Source: Pseudomonas sp. HOU2 (GTDB lineage: Bacteria; Pseudomonadota; Gammaproteobacteria; Pseudomonadales; Pseudomonadaceae). Taken from it: 64,000 nucleotides of DNA. Shown here piece after piece: positions 53,683 through 62,829 of the stretch; within the stretch, counting starts at the first letter, position 1, and every line of letters begins with the position of its first letter. A program made the translations under genes and the position numbers. The stretch is from contig NZ_CP160398.1 of assembly GCF_040729435.1 (NCBI RefSeq), positions 4,383,001 through 4,447,000 on the forward strand, given 5' to 3'. A model generated the notes under the pieces. The model had not been told where the DNA came from. It was given only the letters and a program-made list of their open reading frames with translations, and searched no databases.

Positions 53683-55184
53683 AGGGATTCCTCGCCGTCT
53701 TCTTCTTGCAGGGCGTGCAGTTGCAGCGTGTTCTGGTTCAGGGCGCCACGGCTGGCCTGTTCCTGTTGCAGCAGACGCTGGGCTTCGGCCAGATGCTCGG
53801 GCGGCAATTGCGCGGCCAGGGTGGTGGCCAGTTCATCAGCTTGCGGGGTGTTCTGCGCCTTGGCCAACTGGCTGAACACGTAGGCGTTGAGCGGGTCGGG
53901 CTTGGTGCCCTTGCCTTGGGAAAACAGTTGGGCGATGGCGAAATCGGCGCTGTTCTGGCCGTTGCGCGCAGCGGTCAGCAGATGGTCGAGAGCCTTTTGC
54001 GGGTAGACCTTGCCCAGGTAACCACGGCGATAGATCTGGCCGAGGTAGTAGTCGGCGGCGACTTCGCGGCCGACGGCTTTCTGGAAGTGTTCTTCGGCGA
54101 CTTTCGCGTCGGCCGGTACCAGTTTGCCTTCGTAGTAGAGCTTGCCCAGCAACAGTTCGGCGCGCGGCTGGTCGGCGGCGCGGCCGTTGTCGAGGTATTT
54201 CATCATCTGATCGACGTCGCCCAGTTCCGGGAAGTCGTAGAGCAGCTGCGCGAGGGTCACCCACGACGCCGGGTAGCCCGGGGCGATCGGTTCGAGCAGC
54301 GACTGCGCGGTTTTCTCGTCGGTCTTGCCCAGGGTCGAATCGGCCAGCACGCGGGCCACCGAATCGACGCGCTGCGCACTGACCGTGCCACGGCTGTAAC
54401 CGGCCTGCATCTGCTTGATCAGCTCGGCCTGTTGCTCAGGCTGGGCACGTTTCTGATAGACCGTGGCCAGTTCGACGTAGCAGATGTCGGTGGTGTTGAG
54501 CGCGGCTTTGCAGATCTTCTCCACGTCATCCAGATGCTGGTCGTAAGTGCCCTGAGTGCGATACAGCAGCACCTGCGCCAGACCGGCTTCCGGGTAGCCG
54601 GACTTGCGCCACTGATCGATCTGCTGCTGTGCGTTGATGTTCGGGAAGCTGTGCGGAAATTGCAGGTACAGCATCGCCAGCGGGATCAACGTGTTGCCTT
54701 CGCCATTGGCGGCGGCTTTTTTCAGCAGGCTTTCGGCTTCGTGGTGCTCGGCTTCGGTGGAACCCGGTTTGGCTACCAGCAGGCGACCGAGACGGGCCTG
54801 GGCCCGTGGCGAAACATCGGCGGCGGCGCGGTAGGTGGCCTCGGCCTGTTTGATCTGCTCGGGGTCGCGGCTGTCGACCTGGATATCGGCGAGACCGACT
54901 TGCGCCTCGCTGTAACCCAGATCCGCCAGCGCGCGGTAGTTCTGCGCGGCGGTGGCGGTGTCGCCACGCTTGAGCGCTTCGTTGGCCAGACGCTGGTCGG
55001 GCAGGCCGGCGCAACCGGCCAGACTGACGGCCAAAGCCAGCGAGCACACCATATGACCTTTGTGGGAGCTGGCTTGCCAGCGATTCAGGCGACTCGGTGT
55101 GTCAGACAGACCGCAGTGATCCAATCGCTGGCAAGCCAGCTCCCACAGGGATCGCGGTGTTCTCAGGAGACTGATGATGGTCAC
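53679..55184 (-). CDS. algK: AlgK: TPR lipoprotein of the alginate secretion complex (5' end altered by a REPIN)
   Basis: The body is standard AlgK: Sel1/TPR-like repeats ([59 protein letters not shown]). The lipobox LAGC is followed by [22 protein letters not shown]. The 5' end is unusual: a full REPIN (55061-55148) is read in frame, placing about 40 residues between the first codons and the hydrophobic [13 protein letters not shown] core. GTG 55184 has GAGG 8 nt upstream; ATG 55190 is too close to it. ATG 55052, with AAAGG 4 nt upstream derived from the REPIN edge, would give a very short signal peptide. Which start is used is unclear. Confidence 0.88.
   Translation of the reverse strand: MTIISLLRTPRSLWELACQRLDHCGLSDTPSRLNRWQASSHKGHMVCSLALAVSLAGCAGLPDQRLANEALKRGDTATAAQNYRALADLGYSEAQVGLADIQVDSRDPEQIKQAEATYRAAADVSPRAQARLGRLLVAKPGSTEAEHHEAESLLKKAAANGEGNTLIPLAMLYLQFPHSFPNINAQQQIDQWRKSGYPEAGLAQVLLYRTQGTYDQHLDDVEKICKAALNTTDICYVELATVYQKRAQPEQQAELIKQMQAGYSRGTVSAQRVDSVARVLADSTLGKTDEKTAQSLLEPIAPGYPASWVTLAQLLYDFPELGDVDQMMKYLDNGRAADQPRAELLLGKLYYEGKLVPADAKVAEEHFQKAVGREVAADYYLGQIYRRGYLGKVYPQKALDHLLTAARNGQNSADFAIAQLFSQGKGTKPDPLNAYVFSQLAKAQNTPQADELATTLAAQLPPEHLAEAQRLLQQEQASRGALNQNTLQLHALQEEDGEESL
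55061..55148. repeat. REPIN (GGGAGCTGGCTTGCCAGCG family) within the 5' part of algK
   Basis: Canonical arms TGTGGGAGCTGGCTTGCC.../...GGCAAGCCAGCTCCCACA, located between the alg44-proximal start codons and the lipobox codons of algK. Confidence 0.92.
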
Positions 55185-55199
55185 AGGCATGTCCTCGAC

Positions 55200-56369
55200 T
55201 TAAAGACCGGCAGCCATGGCTTTGTCGATCAGCCAGTTCAGGTTCGGGCCACGGTCGCTGTTCACTTCCACCGGGCGCCCGGCGAAGCTGCTGTCCAGCG
55301 GTTCGTCCGGCTGGATCTGCACGCGGATGTCGGAGGACAGGTCGGCGCTTTTCAGGCTGGTGCTGCTGACGATCTTGCCGGTGCGGGTCTGGTCTTCGCC
55401 GGCGATCTGGAAGCTCACCGGGGTGCCCGGACGCACGTCGCCGAACTGGCGATAGGAGAAGCGTGCATCGACGGTGGCCTGGGTGTTGCGCGGCACCAGG
55501 GTGAAGATCACGTCGCCCTTGCTCGCGTACTGACCGTCAGCCACCAGTTGCTGGGCCACGGTGCAATCACACGGCGAAGTCAGGGTGCCGGTCATTTGTT
55601 TGCCGAACAGTTCTTCGACCTTGGCCGGTTGCAACTGGTCTTCGTCGAGATGGCCCTTGAGTACGTCGAGCATGCTGGTGCTGAAGGTCGCCAGCGGCGC
55701 GCCTTTGGCGGCGACGCCGTCGGACTTGACCAGGCTCTGCACGGTGCCGTCACGCGGCATGGTGATGTTCATCCCCGGCACGCTGACCAGACCTGCTTGC
55801 GCGTGGCTGACGAAGTACATGCCGTACACCGACTTGAAGACGAAACCGAACGCCACCAGGCCGATGGCGAAAATACCGGCGCTGAAGGTCACGGCTTTTA
55901 GCCGCCCGAACGGGGTCATGCCGCTGCCGCCGTCCTTGACCTTGCGCGCCTTGGTGAAGTTATCGCGCTGCAGGGTCGCCAACACTTCACCCATGCTGAC
56001 GATGTCGCCGGCCAGGTGCGAAGTGATCAGGTGGCGCAGGGTGGAAATATCCTGCGGTTCCAGGTTCTGGAACTGGCAACCGGCGCGGCCGCTCTGGCGA
56101 TCGTAGGAGCGCACTTGCAGTTCGACGTCCATGGCCAGGCCGAGGTTGTCGATGACGAATTGCAGGCGTGCCTTGTACACCTCGCCGAGGGTCAGCGGCA
56201 GTTGCCCGGCGTTGAACGCCAGACCCCCGGCGGACAGGTCCAGGACCCGCGCTTCGACCGGCGTCCGGTCCGGGCCGAAGAAGCGCAGTTTGGCCGGGAT
56301 TTTCACTCGGGCGTGCTGACGCTGGGCTTCGGATTCATGCACTACGTTGGCGTTGACGGCGGTATTCAT
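55200..56369 (-). CDS. alg44: Alg44: c-di-GMP-binding alginate copolymerase subunit
   Basis: 389 aa. The N-terminal PilZ domain has its Arg residues in QRQHARVKIPAKLRF and the D-x-S-x-x-G loop as LDLSAGGLAF, so c-di-GMP binding is expected. One membrane helix (AGIFAIGLVAFGFVFKSVYGMYF, about 165-187) leads to a HlyD-like periplasmic domain (SVPGMNITMPRDGTVQSLVKSDGVAAKGAPLATF). It activates Alg8 when c-di-GMP rises. Confidence 0.97.
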   Translation of the reverse strand: MNTAVNANVVHESEAQRQHARVKIPAKLRFFGPDRTPVEARVLDLSAGGLAFNAGQLPLTLGEVYKARLQFVIDNLGLAMDVELQVRSYDRQSGRAGCQFQNLEPQDISTLRHLITSHLAGDIVSMGEVLATLQRDNFTKARKVKDGGSGMTPFGRLKAVTFSAGIFAIGLVAFGFVFKSVYGMYFVSHAQAGLVSVPGMNITMPRDGTVQSLVKSDGVAAKGAPLATFSTSMLDVLKGHLDEDQLQPAKVEELFGKQMTGTLTSPCDCTVAQQLVADGQYASKGDVIFTLVPRNTQATVDARFSYRQFGDVRPGTPVSFQIAGEDQTRTGKIVSSTSLKSADLSSDIRVQIQPDEPLDSSFAGRPVEVNSDRGPNLNWLIDKAMAAGL

Positions 56370-56404
56370 GGGGGCGATTTCCTTGTTAATTCAATAGGGG
56401 CAGG

Positions 56405-57886
56405 TCAGACCATCATCAGCAGCACGGCGACGAAAATGCTGCCGGCGGAGAAGGTCATGGTCCGAGACGACCAGGTGTTGAACCAACGTTGAAAGCTGGC
56501 GAGATCACGGGTCAGGGAAGTGGGTTGGCGTGTCCAGGATTGTTGGTCGAGGCGGAAGAACACGTAGATCTTCACCAGCGCACCGACGATCTGGTTGTAA
56601 TACAGAATCACCGGGTAAGCCGGGCCGATCCGGTGACCGGAGCACGACAGCAACAGGGTCAGAATCAGGCGGGTGATGCCGATCCACAGCAGGTAGGCGA
56701 GGATGAACGCACCGCCGTACTTGAAGCTGGCGATGATCGCCACGGTCAGGCCCAGCAGCGAGGTCCACATCGACACGCGCTGGTCGAACAGCACCACCGA
56801 GGTGAAAGCGCCGAGGCGTTTCACACCCAGGCCCAGCGCTCGCGAGTTCTGGCGCAGGTTGTTGCCGTACCAGCGGAACATCAGTTTGCGGCTGGCCTTG
56901 ATGAAGCTCTTTTCCGGCGGATGCTCAACGGTGTTGATCGCGGCGTCCGGCACGTAGAAGGTGTCGTAACCCAGGCGCATCAGGCTGAACCAGCTCGACT
57001 TGTCGTCGCCGGTGAGAAACTTGAAACGGCCCAGGCGCCAGTGCTGCAGCGAGTCGCTTTCGACGTCGGCGATGAACTCCGGATCGGTCACCACGGTGGC
57101 GCGGAACACCGACATGCGCCCGGTCATGGTCAGCACGCGCTTGGACAGGGCCATCGAGCACATGTTGATGTGGCGCTGGGCGAAACGCAGCTTGTGCCAT
57201 TCGCTCATGATGTAGCCGCCGCGCACTTCGCAGAACTCGTTGGTGGTCAGGCCGCCGACATTGCCGAACAGCTGGAACCACGGCACGGTCTTGCGCACGG
57301 TGCCTTCGCCGAGCACGGTGTCGCCGTCGATCACCGCCACCACAGCGCGGTCGTCCGGCAGGTGGCGGGAGATCGCGCGGAAACCGTAAGCCAGGCCATC
57401 ACGCTTGCCGGTGCCGGGAATGCGCACGAAGTCGAGCTTCACGCGGTCTGGCGGATTCATCCGCGCCCACAGCGCCTTGACCAGCAGCTCATCGGACATT
57501 TCGACGATCGAGCAGACCACGGTGGTCGGCAGTTCGCAGTCGATGGCTTCGCGGATCACCGAGCTGTAGACCTGCGCGGTGGTGAGCGCGTCGATACGGA
57601 AACTGGTGACCATCAGAAACACATGCGACGGATCCGCCGCCTTACCCAGCTTGCGCACTTTGCGGCGCAGATGCGGGTAAACGATGTAGAGAAAAATCAT
57701 GCCGCGCACAAAGTGCGTTGCACCCATCGAGTAGCGCCAGATACCCACGGCGCCAATCAGGAAAATAAAGTCCTTCGACTCGGAGTCGAACGTGGACGTG
57801 GGCAGCATCAAGGCCAGGCCCAACAACACACTGAGGTAAAACAGCCAACCGGCGGCCTGAAGTAGGCCGTGCTTTAGCCTGTGCAT
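56405..57886 (-). CDS. alg8: Alg8: alginate polymerase (GT2 glycosyltransferase)
   Basis: 493 aa from ATG 57886 ([10 protein letters not shown]); an in-frame ATG at 57895 is also possible. N-terminal helices, then a cytosolic GT2 domain with [13 protein letters not shown] (DxD-type), [11 protein letters not shown] and the QxxRW-like [13 protein letters not shown], then C-terminal helices. It polymerises GDP-mannuronate at the inner membrane together with Alg44. Confidence 0.96.
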   Translation of the reverse strand: MHRLKHGLLQAAGWLFYLSVLLGLALMLPTSTFDSESKDFIFLIGAVGIWRYSMGATHFVRGMIFLYIVYPHLRRKVRKLGKAADPSHVFLMVTSFRIDALTTAQVYSSVIREAIDCELPTTVVCSIVEMSDELLVKALWARMNPPDRVKLDFVRIPGTGKRDGLAYGFRAISRHLPDDRAVVAVIDGDTVLGEGTVRKTVPWFQLFGNVGGLTTNEFCEVRGGYIMSEWHKLRFAQRHINMCSMALSKRVLTMTGRMSVFRATVVTDPEFIADVESDSLQHWRLGRFKFLTGDDKSSWFSLMRLGYDTFYVPDAAINTVEHPPEKSFIKASRKLMFRWYGNNLRQNSRALGLGVKRLGAFTSVVLFDQRVSMWTSLLGLTVAIIASFKYGGAFILAYLLWIGITRLILTLLLSCSGHRIGPAYPVILYYNQIVGALVKIYVFFRLDQQSWTRQPTSLTRDLASFQRWFNTWSSRTMTFSAGSIFVAVLLMMV

Positions 57887-57980
57887 AATCTGCATCCGTC
57901 TCTATCTCGGGCCGGGCCCGATGGGGTTAAGGCAGGCTTACAAAGAACTGCAATGTCACGCGCAATTCGGACGAACCCTG

Positions 57981-58077
57981 TGTAGGAGCTGCCGAAGGCT
58001 GCGATCTTTTGATCTTCCCCGGTTCACTCAGGACTCAAGTGCGCCGGGTAAAGATCGCAGCCTGCGGCAGCTCCTGC
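57981..58077. repeat. REPIN (AGGAGCTGCCGCAGGCTGCG family) in the algD-alg8 gap
   Basis: Inverted arms with one substitution in the left arm (GCCGAAGG) and one in the right (CTCCTGCA); lies in the 248-bp gap between algD and alg8. Confidence 0.9.
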
Positions 58078-58134
58078 ATTTGGGTTCACAGAGGTCGCGC
58101 GGCGTCGCGGATGCGGCGCCGTGCAACGTCTGCT

Positions 58135-59451
58135 TTACCAGCAGATACCTTCAGTGCGAGTACCTGGGTTGGTGGCTTTGGCCATGAAGCCGACCAGGTC
58201 GATGACCTGTTTGCCCTGCGGTGCTTCCTGGGCCAGCGAGCGGAACTTCTCGTCGCGGTTGCCGAGGATGATCACGTCGGAGTTGTCGATCACCGAATCG
58301 AAGTCCGAGTTGAGCAGGGACGATACGTGCGGGATCTTCGACTCGATGTAGTCCTTGTTCGCGCCGTGAACACGGGCGTACTCGACGTTGCTGTCGTAGA
58401 TGCTCAGGTCGTAACCCTTGCCGATCAGCATTTCGGCCAGTTCCACCAGCGGACTTTCGCGCAGGTCGTCGGTACCGGCCTTGAAGCTCAGGCCGAGCAG
58501 GGCGACTTTACGTTTGTCGTGGCTTTCAACGATGTCGAAGGCGTTCTGCACTTGCGATTCGTTGCTGCGCATCAGCGAGTTGAGCAGCGGCGCTTCGACG
58601 TCCAGCGAACCGGCGCGGTAGGTCAGGGCGCGCACGTCTTTCGGCAGGCACGAACCACCGAAGGCGAAGCCTGGGCGCATGTAGTACTGGGACAGGTTGA
58701 GGGTCTTGTCCTGGCAGACCACGTCCATCACTTCACGACCATCGACGCCGACCGCTTTGGCGATGTTGCCGATCTCGTTGGCGAAGGTCACTTTGGTCGC
58801 GTGCCAGACGTTGCAGGTGTACTTGATCATCTCGGCGACCGCGATGTCCTTGCGGATGATCGGCGCGTCGAGTTCTTCGTACAGCGATTGCAGAACGTCA
58901 CCCGAGGCCTTGTCGAACTCGCCGATGACGGTCATCGGTGGCAGGTCGTAGTCCTTGATCGCGGTGGATTCACGCAGGAATTCCGGGTTGACCGCGACGC
59001 CGAAGTCGACGCCGGCCTTCTTGCCCGAGCAGTCTTCGAGGATCGGGATCACCACGTTGGCGACGGTGCCCGGCAACACGGTGCTGCGCACGACGATGGT
59101 GTGGCGGGTGGTTTTCTCGCGCAGCACGAAACCGATCTCGCGGCACACGGCCTCGATGTAGTTCAGTTCCAGGTCGCCGTTCTTCTTGCTCGGCGTACCG
59201 ACGCAGATCATCGACAGGTCGGTGTCACGGATCGCCTCGGCGAAGTTGGTTGTACCGCGCAGACGACCGGTCTCGATACCTTGAGCCAGAAGTTCGCCCA
59301 GACCCGGTTCAACGATCGGCGATTTACCGGCGTTGATCATGTCGATCTTGTCTTTGGCAACATCGACGCCAACCACGTCATGGCCCCGTGCAGACAGGCA
59401 ACCGGCACACACTGCGCCAACGTAACCCAAACCAAATATGCTGATGCGCAT
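58135..59451 (-). CDS. algD: AlgD: GDP-mannose 6-dehydrogenase
   Basis: 438 aa, full length. N-terminal NAD-binding MRISIFGLGYVGAVCAGCL, central AVNPEFLRES, and the catalytic cysteine in FAFGGSCLPKDVRAL (about residue 268). It oxidises GDP-mannose to GDP-mannuronate, the committed step of alginate synthesis. First gene of the operon, behind a long non-coding region that should hold the AlgU-dependent promoter. Confidence 0.98.
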   Translation of the reverse strand: MRISIFGLGYVGAVCAGCLSARGHDVVGVDVAKDKIDMINAGKSPIVEPGLGELLAQGIETGRLRGTTNFAEAIRDTDLSMICVGTPSKKNGDLELNYIEAVCREIGFVLREKTTRHTIVVRSTVLPGTVANVVIPILEDCSGKKAGVDFGVAVNPEFLRESTAIKDYDLPPMTVIGEFDKASGDVLQSLYEELDAPIIRKDIAVAEMIKYTCNVWHATKVTFANEIGNIAKAVGVDGREVMDVVCQDKTLNLSQYYMRPGFAFGGSCLPKDVRALTYRAGSLDVEAPLLNSLMRSNESQVQNAFDIVESHDKRKVALLGLSFKAGTDDLRESPLVELAEMLIGKGYDLSIYDSNVEYARVHGANKDYIESKIPHVSSLLNSDFDSVIDNSDVIILGNRDEKFRSLAQEAPQGKQVIDLVGFMAKATNPGTRTEGICW

Positions 59452-59924
59452 CGCAATTACCTCTGTGTTTTATCAAGCCATTAGATGGCCGGAGTTAATG
59501 GTGTTCAGCGGTCATAGTGCACTCGAAAGTGCGGCATACAGGCGCCACAATGCCGTGTGCAGGCATACTAAGTTCCGAGTGTCTAAATAAGTGCACTCAA
59601 GATGTGCGCAACTAGGCCTTAGTTGTTATGACTTGCCCTGTTATGCAGCGGATCTTCTTTGTGGAAGACTCTGGTGCATGTGTCTTGTCCGCTTGATGTC
59701 GGACGTAACGCCCGTAGATCAAGGGATTGGGTGCTCAGGCGAGCACGTTTACAGGGGCGCAGCCTTGGCCTTGTAGAGGATGTTTATGGTGCGTATCACC
59801 TATCCATCGTTAATCGATCAGATGAGTGAACCATCTAGGCAAGTTGCTGTGACAACTTGGTTACATGGTTCTCCGCTCTGCGTAAGTTATCTCGTACAAA
59901 ATCGGCGAGAATCGTTACCGGTGG

Positions 59925-59951
59925 TATGAGCTATGCATTTGGACATAGTTC
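59925..59951 (-). promoter_or_regulatory. Candidate AlgU (sigma-22) promoter of algD
   Basis: The minus strand has GAACTA (59951-59946), a 16-nt spacer and TCATA (59929-59925), close to the AlgU consensus GAACTT-N16/17-TCnnA. It would give a leader of about 470 nt. Another GGAACTT at 59576-59570 lacks a good -10. Confidence 0.45.
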
Positions 59952-60075
59952 CTACCCGCTCATCGCGAAATCTGAAATTTTTTGAAATATTGCCAAAGAT
60001 GGCACTGGTCTCAATTTGATAGCACTTTCGATTTGGGCCTTTGTTAATCGGTGCGTAATCGAGCTAGATAGTTTT

Positions 60076-60125
60076 GTGCCACTACCGTAAAAAAATTTAC
60101 GTGCCACTACTGAAAAAAAGTGCGG
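60076..60125. repeat. Two 25-bp direct repeats upstream of algD
   Basis: Units at 60076 and 60101 both begin GTGCCACTAC and continue with an A7 run. Possible protein-binding sites about 630 bp upstream of algD and about 140 bp downstream of the yaaA stop (on the other side). Confidence 0.6.
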
Positions 60126-60262
60126 CTGTCGAGTGAAACTAAAATTAGAATCGGGGAGGACGATTTTATGGCGCCAATAAAGCGGCGAAATGTGGCGAGG
60201 GATTTTTGACGTCGTGCGAGCTGCACGACTCCTTCTATAAAGAGTCGTGCAATGGGCATGCT

Positions 60263-61042
60263 TTATTCCGGGGCGTGGTCGCGCAGAAACACCAGATTGT
60301 CCGGTTTCGATTGCTCGGCGCTGTAGCGATAACCCTGCACATCAAACTGCTTGAGCTGGGCGGGATCGTTGATTTTTTCCTGGATCACGAAGCGGCTCAT
60401 CAGGCCACGGGCCTTTTTCGCGTAGAAACTGATGATCTTGTACTGACCGTTCTTCAGATCCTTGAAATCAGTGTTGATGATCCGCGCGTTCAGTGCGCTG
60501 CGCTTGACCGCCGAGAAGTACTCGTTGGAGGCCAGGTTCAGCAGCACGTCATCGCCTTGTTCGGCCAGCGCTTCGTTGAGCCATTCGCTGATGCGCGTGC
60601 CCCAGAACGCGTACAGATCCTTGCCACGGGCGTTGGCCAGTTTGGTGCCCATTTCCAGACGATACGGCTGCATCAGATCCAGCGGACGCAGCAAGCCATA
60701 AAGGCCGGAGAGCATGCGCAGGTGCTTTTGCGCGTAGTCGAACTGAGCTTCGCTGAACGATTGCGCATCGAGGCCGGTGTACACGTCACCCTTGAACGCG
60801 AGCAGGGCCTGCTTGGCGTTTTCCGGGGTGAAGGCGGGCGTCCAGCTACCGAAACGCGCTGCGTTGAGGCCGCCGATCTTGTCGGACACGTGCATCAGTT
60901 CGCTGATTTGCGCCGGGCTCAGTTCGCGCAGTTGCTGAATAAGCTCCTGGGAATGATCGAGGTATTGCGGCTGGGTAAAACGTTGTGTGGCCGGCGGTGT
61001 TTCATAATCGAGGGTCTTGGCGGGGGAAATCACCATCAGCAT
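60263..61042 (-). CDS. yaaA: YaaA family peroxide-stress protein
   Basis: 259 aa. [55 protein letters not shown] and [23 protein letters not shown] are the YaaA (UPF0246/DUF328) family. E. coli YaaA lowers free iron during peroxide stress. ATG 61042 has GGAG 8 nt upstream; a longer open frame upstream is non-coding repeat. Monocistronic. Confidence 0.94.
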   Translation of the reverse strand: MLMVISPAKTLDYETPPATQRFTQPQYLDHSQELIQQLRELSPAQISELMHVSDKIGGLNAARFGSWTPAFTPENAKQALLAFKGDVYTGLDAQSFSEAQFDYAQKHLRMLSGLYGLLRPLDLMQPYRLEMGTKLANARGKDLYAFWGTRISEWLNEALAEQGDDVLLNLASNEYFSAVKRSALNARIINTDFKDLKNGQYKIISFYAKKARGLMSRFVIQEKINDPAQLKQFDVQGYRYSAEQSKPDNLVFLRDHAPE

Positions 61043-61157
61043 GAAGTCGTCTCCTTTAATCGTGGGGGCGATTCTAGGGGGTTGGCCGGGTTGACTCCAG
61101 CTATGAGGGTAATAGGTATCAGGAAGCTCGGGCATTTGCGACGGCTGGTGGATTTTT

Positions 61158-61303
61158 CCCTCACCCCAGCCCTCTCCCGGAGGGAGAGGGAGCTGACCGC
61201 GTTGTTCTCGAGTCATACATCGACCTGAAATATCCAGTCGAACTCAGGTTTGAAAACATGAAGATCGGCTCCCTCTCCCTCCGGGAGAGGGCTGGGGTGA
61301 GGG
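61158..61303. repeat. Long inverted repeat (CCCTCACCCCAGCCC family)
   Basis: Arms of about 33 bp (CCCTCACCCCAGCCCTCTCC at 61158 and its complement ending 61303), each itself containing CTCTCCCGGAGGGAGAG palindromes. It lies between the divergent yaaA and deacetylase genes. A commonly repeated intergenic type in pseudomonads, by recollection. Confidence 0.85.
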
Positions 61304-61367
61304 CAGCGTCCTTGAAGCTTACACATCAGCTATAGTGCCGCGCGGGTTTGGTAATGGAGACACCCCT

Positions 61368-62492
61368 TTGCGCATTGTTCTTTTATTCACCGCGTGGCTG
61401 TTGAGCTTCGGGGCCATGGCGGCGCCGGGTGATGTGGCGACGCTGGATCGCAGCACCTGGCCTGAACAACTGAGCAGCCCGACGCTGTTCGACGTCGCCT
61501 CGCGCGCGGAAATCCTCATGTTCGCCCGTGGGCTGCTGGGCACCGAGGCGCTGGACGAGGCTGCGCTGGCCCAGCGTCTGGGGCTGCGCACGATCAACGT
61601 CGACGCGATCAGCCGCCTGCGGCAGCGGCTTTGGGAACGTCTGTTGGCCAACTACAACTTCGCCCAGCAGAGCTGCGATCAGGACGCCTCGTTCTGCTTC
61701 CTTGTCGAAGACCTGCCGACCCTGCGCGAGCAGGCCGCCAAGTTCGTGGTCAGCGACGACAGCTATTACACCAAGTGGGCCGAGCCGAGCCGGCTGTTTC
61801 ACTTGCAGTACCTCGACGAGCTGATGCGCAAGGCTGCGCTGTCGCCGCAGACCAGCAGCGAAGTCGATCGTTTTGGCGACTACGAGCGCAGTGGCGACGA
61901 GATGCACGACCGGCTGTTTCTGCTGAGTTTCGACAGCGCCGCCAATCTGCAGCCGGACAACACCGACTGGATTGCCGACTACCTGCGCAAATCCAGCCTC
62001 AGCGGTACGTTCTTTCTGTTGGGCAAGGATGTGCAGGCGCGGCTGGCGGATCGCTCGGTGAGCAACCTGCAATCGGAGTTCTCGAAACAGTGTGTGGGCG
62101 TGCAGGGTTGGGAGTTCCGTTCCCACAGCTATTGGCAGGACTGGCAGGACTCGGTGCGCCGCAGCGCCGATCTGGTGAAGAACAAGTTGCCGGAAAACTA
62201 CGTGCCGCTGTTCCGTCCGCCGGAGGGTCAGCGCCGCCCTGATGCCGGCAGCTTCTTCCGCAATCAGGGCCTGCAAGTGGCGCTGTGGGATATCGATGCC
62301 CAGGACGGCGCCGGCAAGCTCAAGGGCGCACAGAGCGCGCAGCGGGTGCTGACCCTGATGCTGTTGTGGCGTCACGGAGTGATCAATTTCAACATGAAAC
62401 AGGACGCAGTGAAGACAGCGATGCCGTGGCTGATCACGCAAACTGCGCAAAGCGGCATCGGCTTTGAAGACTGTCAGGACGGGTTTCGCTGA
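61368..62492 (+). CDS. NodB-like polysaccharide deacetylase-family protein with degenerate motifs
   Basis: 374 aa, TTG start 61368 with GGAG 8 nt upstream (a GTG at 61335 is in frame but without a site). Signal peptide LRIVLLFTAWLLSFGAMA, a helical N-terminal region, then a NodB-like fold. The five family motifs appear altered: LSFDSA instead of TFDDG, RSHSYWQ instead of H-x3-H, FRPPEG close to RxPYG, ALWDIDAQD kept, and VINFNMK where a catalytic His is usual. Metal binding and deacetylation are therefore doubtful. Periplasmic; no polysaccharide genes are immediately next to it, but the alginate operon is 2 kb away. Confidence 0.8.
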   Translation: MRIVLLFTAWLLSFGAMAAPGDVATLDRSTWPEQLSSPTLFDVASRAEILMFARGLLGTEALDEAALAQRLGLRTINVDAISRLRQRLWERLLANYNFAQQSCDQDASFCFLVEDLPTLREQAAKFVVSDDSYYTKWAEPSRLFHLQYLDELMRKAALSPQTSSEVDRFGDYERSGDEMHDRLFLLSFDSAANLQPDNTDWIADYLRKSSLSGTFFLLGKDVQARLADRSVSNLQSEFSKQCVGVQGWEFRSHSYWQDWQDSVRRSADLVKNKLPENYVPLFRPPEGQRRPDAGSFFRNQGLQVALWDIDAQDGAGKLKGAQSAQRVLTLMLLWRHGVINFNMKQDAVKTAMPWLITQTAQSGIGFEDCQDGFR

Positions 62493-62829
62493 CAAACGGC
62501 AAAAGCCCGGAAACATTGGGCTTGGGGCGATTTTTCTAGAGAATTCGATGCAGGCGGACTTCCGACTTTAGCGGGGTCTGGACGGTCCGCCAAGGGCTTT
62601 TCGTCACTCTGCAAAATAAACTTAAAAAAACCGTCAAAGTGCTTTTTTATGTCATGGGTTTTGGAGTATTACGAAGACAGACCGCCGAAACCTGCAACAC
62701 AGGTGGCGTCTTCCAAGACTCCTTTTGTGTGCAGTTCATCCAGGCCCTCGTGGATGAATTCGGCAGTCACTTCGAGGCGCAGCACCGCCCAGGTATTGCG
62801 TCGAATGGCTCCCACAAAGGTGACCGAGT
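62493..62829. other. Region before phoH; possible small minus-strand ORF
   Basis: About 340 bp. A minus-strand open frame (stop 62669, continuing up to 62911 into the 5' end of phoH) would encode a protein containing HPYSVTFVGAIRRNTWAVLR and AEFIHEGLDELHTKG, which reads like real protein, but I see no clear ribosome site or terminator and cannot assign a family. The first 150 bp contain A/T-rich tracts and no gene. Confidence 0.35.

Larger units (their letters stand above)
59452..60262. promoter_or_regulatory. Long algD upstream region (about 0.8 kb, no gene)
   Basis: No frame here has both a ribosome site and coding character. The region is AT-richer than average. It contains short direct repeats (AGTGCACTC at about 59517 and 59591), the promoter candidate at 59925-59951, and two 25-bp direct repeats at 60076-60125. 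In P. aeruginosa the algD control region is similarly long and bound by AlgU, AlgR and AmrZ; I did not find a clear AlgR box (CCGTTCGTC). Confidence 0.7.

Noticed and set aside
59570..59576. GGAACTT as the AlgU promoter of algD.
   Set aside because: A -35 match is present but the sequence 16-17 nt downstream (CATTG) is not a TCnnA -10 element; the site at 59925-59951 is better.
59591..59776. A 61-codon plus-strand open frame in the algD upstream region.
   Set aside because: Cys/Leu-rich, no ribosome site, no recognisable similarity.
62500..62530. Terminator after the deacetylase-like gene.
   Set aside because: AAGCCC...GGGCTT can pair, but the T-run is displaced by GGGGCGA and the stem is short.
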